This document shows, in pieces, positions 14,209 to 19,962 of a stretch of DNA of 21,835 bases. This DNA is from JBBTYG01 sp964418085. Lineage in GTDB: Bacteria > Patescibacteriota > Minisyncoccia > UBA6257 > 2-01-FULL-56-20. Below the pieces are notes generated by a model that was given only the letters and a program-made list of their open reading frames with translations, was not told where the DNA came from and did not search any database. Positions within the stretch are counted from its first letter, which is position 1, and the number at the start of each line of letters is the position of its first letter. The stretch lies in the NCBI GenBank assembly GCA_964418085.1, contig CAYQKB010000019.1, positions 1-21,835 on the forward strand, in the 5' to 3' direction. The position numbers were made by a program, and so were the translations under genes.

Positions 14209-15870
14209 ATGGAGAATAAAGATTGTATAGGTTGTAAAAATTCTTTCTCGCTTGATTCCACCGATCTCGGTTTCTACAAAAAGATGGGTGTGCCGCCGCC
14301 GAATCTATGCCCAGAGTGCCGTTTCATGCGCCGCGCGACATATCGAAACGAAAGCACGCTCTACAAAAATACCTGCAAACTCTGCGGCCGGTCGGTGATA
14401 ACCATGTATCACCCAAAATCGGCGTATACGGTTTACTGCAACGACTGCTGGCTATCCGACAAGTGGGATCCGGCATCATACGCGATGGATTTCGATTCGA
14501 ATCGTCCGTTTTTTGAACAACTAAAAACTCTTTCGATAAAGGTTCCGAAATCCGCCACATATTCAAGTCCATCGCTCGGCCCCAACATCAATAGCGAGTA
14601 CGCTAATTTCGCCGGAGCAAATAAGGACTGTTATCTCTGCTTCAATACATCTCACGGGGAAAATTGCGCCTATTCAAGGGGACTCGCAAATTGCCGCGAC
14701 ACGTTCGACGCCTATTATACAAACGAAACGGAGCGCGCATACGAATGTATAAACACGCAAAACAGCGCCGGCATCGCATGGGGACAAAATATTTTAGAAT
14801 GTCTCGATTCATGGCTTCTATTAAATTGCGCGAGTGTGCAAAATTGTTTCGGCTGCGTGAATCTCCGCCACAAATCATATTATTTTTTTAACGAACCGCT
14901 TTCCAGAGACGAATGGAAAAAGAGAGTCGGGGAAATAGCAGGAAGCTACTCTAAAATAGAAGAAGCGAAGAAGCGTTTCGCGGAGCACGCACTCAAATTT
15001 CCGCGCCGCGAAAATAATAATCTGAAATCAGTCGGTTCGTCGGGCGATTTTATTTTTGAATCAAAAAATTGCGTTTTGTGCTTTGAGGTATCACAGAGCG
15101 AGGACATACGGCATTGTTTTTCGACACGATCGGCAAAAGATTGCTTTGATCTATTGGGCCACGGTCGAAACGCCGAATTGATGCTTGAAGGCGTGGGCAT
15201 TGGGCTCGGAGCACGCGTTATCGGATCATGGTGGGCAGAAAATTGCCAAGATATTGAGTATTCATTTGCTATGCGCTCAAGCGAGTATTGCTTCGGCTGC
15301 GATGGAATTAAAAACGGGAAATATGCGATTCTCAACAAAAAATATAGCGAGGAAGAGTATAAAAAAATCCGTGCCCAAATCATTGAGGAGCTAAAAAGCA
15401 AAAATCTGTACGGCCTTTTTATGCCTCCTGAACTTTCTCCATTCGCCTACAACGAAGCAATCGGGCAAGACAATATTCCGCTTACAAAGGAAGCTGCGAT
15501 CGCAAAAGGTTTCCGCTGGCAGGATGATATCTCGATGACGAAGGGACAAGAAACCATGAAGCCGGAACAAATTCCAGATCATATAAAAGATATTCCGGAT
15601 TCCATCGTAAATGAAATCCTTGCATGTATTTCCTGCGGAAGAAATTATCGAATTATAAAGCCGGAGCTTGTGATGTATAAAAAAGCGATGATCCCGATCC
15701 CGCGGAAATGTTTCCAGTGCCGCCATCGCGAACGGATAGAAAAGCGAGGGCCGTTCACCCTCTTCGACCGCACATGCGCAAAGTGCGGCAAAAATATCCG
15801 AACAAATTTTGCACCAGACAGACCAGAAATTGTCTATTGTGAAAGCTGTTATCAAAAAGAGGTAATATAA
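14209..15870 (+). CDS. Cysteine-rich multi-zinc-ribbon protein, paralogue C
   Basis: A 553-aa paralogue with the cleanest architecture. Ribbon 1 is C6/C9/C34/C37 with the linker FSLDSTDLGFYKKMGVPPP. Ribbon 2 is CKLCGR...VYCNDC (C56/C59/C77/C80), followed by SDKWDP. The middle has Cys-containing steps with two copies of the YxxxNxxxSxxE(W/Y)KK module (for example NGKYAILNKKYSEEEYKK). SPFAYNEAIGQDNIPLTKEAA and GFRWQDD follow. The C-terminus has two intact ribbons: CISCGR ... CFQCRHRER, and CAKCGK ... YCESCYQKEVI with exact C-x2-C-x17-C-x2-C spacing. It lacks the palindromic insertion found in A and B. It starts 17 bp after paralogue A and is followed by a strong terminator, so A and C form an operon, perhaps with the 12025 gene. 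No signal peptide. Function unknown; zinc or other metal binding is inferred from the Cys spacing. Confidence 0.85.
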   Translation: MENKDCIGCKNSFSLDSTDLGFYKKMGVPPPNLCPECRFMRRATYRNESTLYKNTCKLCGRSVITMYHPKSAYTVYCNDCWLSDKWDPASYAMDFDSNRPFFEQLKTLSIKVPKSATYSSPSLGPNINSEYANFAGANKDCYLCFNTSHGENCAYSRGLANCRDTFDAYYTNETERAYECINTQNSAGIAWGQNILECLDSWLLLNCASVQNCFGCVNLRHKSYYFFNEPLSRDEWKKRVGEIAGSYSKIEEAKKRFAEHALKFPRRENNNLKSVGSSGDFIFESKNCVLCFEVSQSEDIRHCFSTRSAKDCFDLLGHGRNAELMLEGVGIGLGARVIGSWWAENCQDIEYSFAMRSSEYCFGCDGIKNGKYAILNKKYSEEEYKKIRAQIIEELKSKNLYGLFMPPELSPFAYNEAIGQDNIPLTKEAAIAKGFRWQDDISMTKGQETMKPEQIPDHIKDIPDSIVNEILACISCGRNYRIIKPELVMYKKAMIPIPRKCFQCRHRERIEKRGPFTLFDRTCAKCGKNIRTNFAPDRPEIVYCESCYQKEVI

Positions 15871-15878
15871 AAAAGAAA

Positions 15879-15914
15879 TCGCCCCGACTCGTACGTCGGG
15901 GCAACTTTTGTTTT
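15879..15914. terminator. Bidirectional intrinsic terminator
   Basis: GCCCCGAC (15881-15888), loop TCGTAC, GTCGGGGC (15895-15902), then AACTTTTGTTTT. The left side is A-rich, so the minus strand also reads a T-rich tail. It serves paralogue C and the convergent gene at 15929. Confidence 0.85.
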
Positions 15915-15928
15915 AAACTAGTCCGCAA

Positions 15929-16174
15929 TCAAATCTGAACCTGAAAGCGGATGTATCCCTCCATAACCCTCGAAAGAGTAAGAAGAGTGACTTTTGGGAG
16001 CGATTTTCCGACACCGCTCTCTCGTTCCACGATCATGGCCTTCAGTTCATGGCGAGCGATGCGGGATGCTGCTTCGTCGCCATCATCCAAGAGAAAGCGT
16101 TCCTCAACGATTCTTTCGGGAAGAACATTCGAGCAAACGCTGAACTCGGCTCTGTATTCTGTTTTCTTTTTCAT
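15929..16174 (-). CDS. Hypothetical protein, 81 aa
   Basis: MKKKTEYRAEFSVCSN begins a small charged protein with no membrane segment. It appears to be an alternating beta/alpha fold (EEERFLLDDGDEAASRIA-like helix, then LLTLSRVMEGYIRFQVQI strand at the end). The start at 16174 is chosen because AAGGAAGGA lies about 7 nt upstream, the best Shine-Dalgarno on this strand; an in-frame upstream Met would overlap the preceding gene. It follows the beta-barrel-like gene by 23 bp on the same strand, so the two are probably one operon ending at the shared terminator. I recognise no family. Confidence 0.65.
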   Translation of the reverse strand: MKKKTEYRAEFSVCSNVLPERIVEERFLLDDGDEAASRIARHELKAMIVERESGVGKSLPKVTLLTLSRVMEGYIRFQVQI

Positions 16175-16197
16175 CTTCAAATCCTTCCTTGGACAGG

Positions 16198-16956
16198 TTA
16201 GAAACGAAATGTAAGCGCGGTGCTCCAAGACGTTTCCTGCCGTCGGCCGTCATTGCCGCGATGAATGGGTAGAAGTGCCGTGAAGCCAGGAAGGGTGAGT
16301 GTGAGGTTGTTCGCCAATTTCCAGTCGAGTCCGCCGCTCCAGCGGAAAAAGATTCCCTGGGAATCATCGCCTGGTTTTTTGAATCCATCATCCCAAGCGA
16401 TAAACGCCTGTTGATTGAAGGCTAGAAACCTGACGCCCAATGGATTGTTCCAGCTGTGTGAAACATTCGGCAATGCCACAAGTGCTCCGCCGCGAAAGTC
16501 CGAAGTCTCCGATATCCAATCAAGCTGTATCTTGGGACGGATCACGTGATCTCCAAGTCGGAATGAGCGTGCGACTGAAAAAGATTCCACCGCCACATCT
16601 CCGCTCCACCACTGATTGAGTGGATAGAGATTGAAAAGCGCGAAAGAAAGATCGAGTTCCAGTTTTGCAGGCAAGGTTTTGTGCCAACCGGCCATGAGAT
16701 CTAATTCGTCGCCCGCATGGTTCGCGCGGTTCTGAAGCGCGTAGCTGTCCCAAAAATCCACATAAAATCCGGCGGGCAGGTTGAGATAGAGTTCGTTCCA
16801 CAACATCCACCCTTCGTGGATATTCCGGGAGATCCGGAGTCCGATATACCGCTCTTGGAGCATTGTCGAAAAACTGCCGGACACTTGGTATCCCTGCGGC
16901 TTTTCCTCGGCGAGCGCCGGAAAAGTCAGAGTCAAAAAGAGTAATAATCGTTTCAT
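16198..16956 (-). CDS. Exported beta-barrel-like protein, 252 aa
   Basis: Start ATG 16956 gives a classic signal peptide, MKRLLLFLTLTFPALA, followed by EEKPQ. Longer in-frame starts would bury it. The mature part is built of alternating polar/hydrophobic strands rich in Trp, Tyr and Phe (GYQVSGSFSTML, YIGLRISRNI, KLELDLSFALFNL, GGLDWKLANNLTLTLPG) with short Gly/Asn/Asp turns. It ends WSTALTFRF with a terminal Phe, the typical C-terminal signal of outer-membrane barrels. A minus-strand promoter lies at 17030-17002. No family can be named. If the host is a CPR bacterium this is odd, because that group is believed to lack an outer membrane; transfer, a surface-layer protein or a wrong taxonomic reading are all possible. 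The exported, beta-rich nature is well supported; the barrel is inferred. Confidence 0.75.
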   Translation of the reverse strand: MKRLLLFLTLTFPALAEEKPQGYQVSGSFSTMLQERYIGLRISRNIHEGWMLWNELYLNLPAGFYVDFWDSYALQNRANHAGDELDLMAGWHKTLPAKLELDLSFALFNLYPLNQWWSGDVAVESFSVARSFRLGDHVIRPKIQLDWISETSDFRGGALVALPNVSHSWNNPLGVRFLAFNQQAFIAWDDGFKKPGDDSQGIFFRWSGGLDWKLANNLTLTLPGFTALLPIHRGNDGRRQETSWSTALTFRF

Positions 16957-17001
16957 GCAAATCAGCTTTCGTTTAATTGTTAATGGTTTAAAACTGGACA
17001 A

Positions 17002-17030
17002 ATGGTAAAACTTTCTATTCAATTTGTCAA
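17002..17030 (-). promoter_or_regulatory. Promoter of the beta-barrel-like gene pair
   Basis: Minus-strand TTGACA (17030-17025), 17-bp spacer, TACCAT (17007-17002). Predicted start about 16995, leader about 40 nt before ATG 16956. Confidence 0.5.
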
Positions 17031-17077
17031 AGGTGCGCGTTTGGAACCTGGACGTATAATCATGAAAAGGTCGGCGT

Positions 17078-17104
17078 CTGGATTCCCGCTTGCGCGGGAA
17101 TGAC
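17078..17104. repeat. REP-like repeat, single unit, inverted orientation
   Basis: CTGGATTCCC-GCTTGCGC-GGGAATGAC, stem TTCCCGC / GCGGGAA. It sits between the divergent beta-barrel gene and cutA. Confidence 0.8.
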
Positions 17105-17123
17105 GGGATAATTCAAAAAACAC

Positions 17124-17432
17124 ATGGTCATAATTTACTCCACATTTAAAGACACCACCGAAGCCACAAGAATAGGTAAGCTCATTTTAGACAAGAAACT
17201 CGCATCATGCGTGAACATCTGGCCTATCCAATCCATGTATTATTGGGAAGGAAAATTCGAGAATCACGTTGAAGCGGGGATGTATATAAAAACTCTCGAG
17301 CATCATCTCGCGGAAATCGAAGTGCTTGTCGAAAAAAATCATTCATACGCAACGCCTTTTATCGGCGCGATCGAGGTGCATCGCTTCAATCGCCCGTATC
17401 GCGAGTGGATGGCAACGGTGATAAAGCAGTAA
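17124..17432 (+). CDS. cutA: Divalent-cation tolerance protein CutA
   Basis: A 102-aa, full-length CutA1-family protein, a small trimeric ferredoxin-like fold linked to copper and other divalent-cation tolerance; its precise biochemical role is debated even in model organisms. Family signatures are present: LASCVNIWPIQSMYYWEGK (about 26-44), YIKT (about 54-57), and HSYATPFIGAIEV (about 73-85), where the usual form is HPYxxPxI. Start ATG 17124 lies 19 bp after a REP-like repeat. A TATAAT at 17055-17060 could be its -10 but has no -35 partner. The next gene starts 3 bp downstream, so cutA heads an operon with the cytidylyltransferase-like gene and zinc-ribbon paralogue B. Confidence 0.92.
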   Translation: MVIIYSTFKDTTEATRIGKLILDKKLASCVNIWPIQSMYYWEGKFENHVEAGMYIKTLEHHLAEIEVLVEKNHSYATPFIGAIEVHRFNRPYREWMATVIKQ

Positions 17433-17435
17433 GGG

Positions 17436-17915
17436 ATGAAAAAGAATGTTTGGAGACATGGCCGCAGCAATAAAAAAGCGGTGGTGATGGTGTTTGGTAC
17501 ATTCGACCTTTTGCACCAGGGTCATATTTCGTTTCTAAAACAAGCGCGTATTTTTGGAAAGAGGCTCGTCGCCGTTATTGCCCGGGACGACGTGGTTAAA
17601 TATTTTAAAAAAGCGAAGCCGCATCAGGGCGAGCTCCGGCGCCTCGCTCGGGTACGACTCACGGGAATCCCAACGCATGTTAAACTCGGCGATAAAGAGC
17701 AAGGTACGTACGGCATTATCAAAAAAGTAAGGCCGGATATAATCTGCCTTGGCTACGACCAGACAACTCTCAAGAAGGATTTGCATAAACGAATGGAGAA
17801 AAATGAAATTCAACACATTAAAATTGTCCGCCTCAAGGCACACAAGCCGGAAAAATTTAAAACTTCGATCGCGGCTGGCGGTCTTTTGAAAAAACGAATA
17901 CAATCGAATTCATAG
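17436..17915 (+). CDS. Cytidylyltransferase-like nucleotidyltransferase (RibL/GCT-type)
   Basis: A 159-aa protein of the HxGH nucleotidyltransferase superfamily. These enzymes join a nucleotide to a phosphorylated small molecule, releasing pyrophosphate. FGTFDLLHQGHISFLKQA (about 20-37) contains the catalytic HQGH (27-30). DIICLGYDQ (101-109) matches the conserved substrate/nucleotide segment. KTSIAAGGLLKK near the C-terminus takes the place of the usual RxSTTxI signature and is a diverged version of it. Closest resemblance is to archaeal-type FAD synthase RibL and glycerol-3-phosphate cytidylyltransferase; sequence alone does not decide the substrate. It starts 3 bp after cutA and ends 5 bp before paralogue B, clearly one operon. 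AAGG overlaps the cutA stop as a possible ribosome binding site. Confidence 0.82.
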   Translation: MKKNVWRHGRSNKKAVVMVFGTFDLLHQGHISFLKQARIFGKRLVAVIARDDVVKYFKKAKPHQGELRRLARVRLTGIPTHVKLGDKEQGTYGIIKKVRPDIICLGYDQTTLKKDLHKRMEKNEIQHIKIVRLKAHKPEKFKTSIAAGGLLKKRIQSNS

Positions 17916-17920
17916 AATCC

Positions 17921-19750
17921 ATGCTCGATACAACCGATAAAATCTGCCAGAACTGTAAAAAAGAATTCACGATCGAACCCGAAGACTTCGATTTCTATAA
18001 AAAGGTAAACGTCGTTCCGCCGACATTTTGCCCGGATTGCAGGCTGCAAAGACGAATGAGTTTCCGTAATGAAAGAAGCTTGTATAAAGACATCTGCGAT
18101 CTCTGCGGTAAAAATTTCGTTTCAATGTACTCGCCGGATAAACATTTTACGGTTTACTGCAAGGACTGCTGGTATTCGGACAAATGGGATCCGCTCCACT
18201 ACGGGCAAAAATATAATCCCGAGAAACCGTTTCTCGCCCAATTCCATGAACTTTTAAAAGCTGTGCCGCAAATCGGCATTGTCCATATCCATAACAATAT
18301 AAACTGCGATTATTCCAATTATACCGCCGACAGCAAGAACGCATATCTCTCGCAATCAGTCATTGCGGGCTCGGAAAACGTATACTATTCGCGAAATATT
18401 GATAATAGTAAAGAAATTTTCGATTGCTTCGCAGTTAAAGATTCTGAACAGTGTTATGAAAATGTCGATGCGTCGAAAAATTACAGATGCAAATTCATGG
18501 TGCGCTCGCGCGATTGCATTAGCTCTGCTTTTCTTTTTGACTGCGTGAACTGTCAAAACTGTTTTATGAGCTCAAACCTTCGAAACAAGCAGTTTGTAAT
18601 ACACAATAAACAATATACGAAGGAAGGATACGAAGTGGAAATCAAGAAATTTGGAACCGGAACCTATTCAAATCTTTTAAAATTTAAATCAGAATTTGCC
18701 CACGTGGCTGAGCCAGCTCTCCACAAATTCGGAAATTTGATAAAAACCCTGAATTGCACAGGTAATAACATAGACAGCTCGAAAAATGCAAAACAGTCCT
18801 TCGATTTGTACGGGAGTGAAAACATAAAATTCTGTATCCGCACAATAAATTCATTCGATTCATACGATACGCTGGGCTGCGCTAACGCAGAATTGATTTA
18901 CGAACAGGTTGGCGGCGGCTACGAGAGTTATAATTCAAAATTCTTATGCCACGGCGATGTAAATACTGATTGTATCTACACCGACTGGTGCCAAAACTCC
19001 TCGAACCTTTTTGGTTGCGCAGGGGTTAGGAAAAAACAATATTGCATTTTAAACGTGCAGTACTCAAAAGAAGAATACGAAAAGCTGGCGATGGAAATTA
19101 TGAGCCAGATGAACTCTATGCCATACTCGGATAAAAAGGGAAGAGTATATAAATATGGCGAATTTTTCCCGATAGAAATTTCGCCATTTGCGTACAATGA
19201 AACGATCGCACAGGAATATTTTCCGCTGACCAAGGAAAAAGCGCTTGAAGACGGATACGCGTGGCACGATCCCGAGCCGGCCGGATACACACCCACGATC
19301 AAGGCGGAAAATCTTCCGGATGACATTTTCGAAACGGAAGACGCAATTAATGAGCATATAATAAGTTGTTCGGAGTGCGGTAAGCCATATCGGATTCTGA
19401 AACAGGAACTCGAATTTTTAAAACAGCATAGCATTGCCCTCCCGCGCCTATGCCCCGAATGCCGGCACAAACATCGTTTTGATTTACGGAATCCATTGAA
19501 ATTATGGCATCGCAAATGTATGTGCCAGTCTACTGAAGCTGCGGCAAAAACGAATGGATATAAAAACACCGCAAAACATTTCCACGGAAGCAAGCCTTGT
19601 CCAAATGAATTTGAAACAAGTTATGCGCCAGACCCGCGCTACGCCGAAGGCTCTCGCCTTGCCGAAGCCATCGGCGAAGCGCAGGCCGGCGAGGCGAGTC
19701 GGCGAGAGATGGTCTATTGCGAGAGTTGTTACAATAATGAAATTGTTTAA
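17921..19750 (+). CDS. Cysteine-rich multi-zinc-ribbon protein, paralogue B
   Basis: A 609-aa paralogue of the 12362 and 14209 proteins. Ribbon 1 is C9/C12/C37/C40 (FTIEPEDFDFYKKVNVVPP between). Ribbon 2 is CDLCGK...VYCKDC (C59/C62/C80/C83), followed by SDKWDP. The central region repeats in about 20-residue steps (DSKNAYLSQSVIAGSENVYY, then YENVDASKNYRCKF, then CVNCQNCF). It has two NKxxxIxNxQYxKExYE modules (the second is KKQYCILNVQYSKEEYEK). The C-terminus has YNETIAQEYFPLTKEKALE, YAWHD, an intact third ribbon CSECGK...CPECRHKHRF, WHRKCMC, HFHGSKPCPNEFETSYAP, and final YCESCYNNEIV. The second palindromic copy (19634-19698) inserts RYAEGSRLAEAIGEAQAGEA before that last pair. It starts 5 bp after the cytidylyltransferase gene. 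No signal peptide is present, so it is probably cytoplasmic. Function unknown. Confidence 0.85.
   Translation: MLDTTDKICQNCKKEFTIEPEDFDFYKKVNVVPPTFCPDCRLQRRMSFRNERSLYKDICDLCGKNFVSMYSPDKHFTVYCKDCWYSDKWDPLHYGQKYNPEKPFLAQFHELLKAVPQIGIVHIHNNINCDYSNYTADSKNAYLSQSVIAGSENVYYSRNIDNSKEIFDCFAVKDSEQCYENVDASKNYRCKFMVRSRDCISSAFLFDCVNCQNCFMSSNLRNKQFVIHNKQYTKEGYEVEIKKFGTGTYSNLLKFKSEFAHVAEPALHKFGNLIKTLNCTGNNIDSSKNAKQSFDLYGSENIKFCIRTINSFDSYDTLGCANAELIYEQVGGGYESYNSKFLCHGDVNTDCIYTDWCQNSSNLFGCAGVRKKQYCILNVQYSKEEYEKLAMEIMSQMNSMPYSDKKGRVYKYGEFFPIEISPFAYNETIAQEYFPLTKEKALEDGYAWHDPEPAGYTPTIKAENLPDDIFETEDAINEHIISCSECGKPYRILKQELEFLKQHSIALPRLCPECRHKHRFDLRNPLKLWHRKCMCQSTEAAAKTNGYKNTAKHFHGSKPCPNEFETSYAPDPRYAEGSRLAEAIGEAQAGEASRREMVYCESCYNNEIV
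19634..19698 (+). repeat. 65-bp palindromic element inserted in frame (copy B)
   Basis: Differs from copy A (14075-14139) only at 19670 (A instead of G, giving Ile for Val). Same position in the protein and same reading frame. Confidence 0.8.
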
Positions 19751-19789
19751 AAACGGAACAACTCGAAATCTCGCCGAAGCTTTTCCGGC

Positions 19790-19822
19790 CTCCGTAGCCG
19801 AAGCTACTTCGGCGGAGTAGGC
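19790..19822. repeat. Intergenic palindromic element
   Basis: CTCC (19790-19793), GCCGAAG (19797-19803), loop CTA, CTTCGGC (19807-19813), GGAG (19814-19817): an 11-bp stem with a 3-nt bulge. It shares the GCCGAAG / TCGGCG core with the in-frame elements at 14075 and 19634, so it may be the same family. The gap 19751-19962 also holds the tail remnant below and a weak CCGCG / CGCGG hairpin (19903-19922). Confidence 0.6.
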
Positions 19823-19865
19823 AGCGAAGGCGGACGAAACGTGCTATCAAAACGAAGTTGTATAG
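19821..19865 (+). pseudogene. Leftover duplicate of a zinc-ribbon protein C-terminus
   Basis: After an in-frame TAG (19818-19820) the frame reads AAKADETCYQNEVV and then TAG at 19863-19865. CYQNEVV-stop matches the ends of the three zinc proteins (CYQAEVI, CYQKEVI, CYNNEIV, each followed by a stop). It lies about 90 bp after the stop of paralogue B, with the palindromic element between. It looks like a duplicated or displaced gene end; it has no start of its own. Confidence 0.6.
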
Positions 19866-19962
19866 GAAGCAGGGGTTTGCGAAGTCGAGTTAAATTATAT
19901 CACCGCGCGAGTAATAACGCGGGCTGGATTATTTTTAAGATGGGTTCTAGAATGATATCAGC

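Noticed and set aside
17055..17060. TATAAT as a cutA promoter
   Set aside because: No -35 hexamer at 16-18 bp (the nearest TTGTCA is 25 bp away); kept only as a remark in the cutA entry.
8339..17104. CRISPR array
   Set aside because: The repeats are hairpin units with irregular kilobase spacing and mixed orientation, with no spacers or cas genes.
19554..19820. 88-codon plus-strand open frame across the end of paralogue B
   Set aside because: It overlaps paralogue B in another frame and runs into the palindromic element; no start signal.
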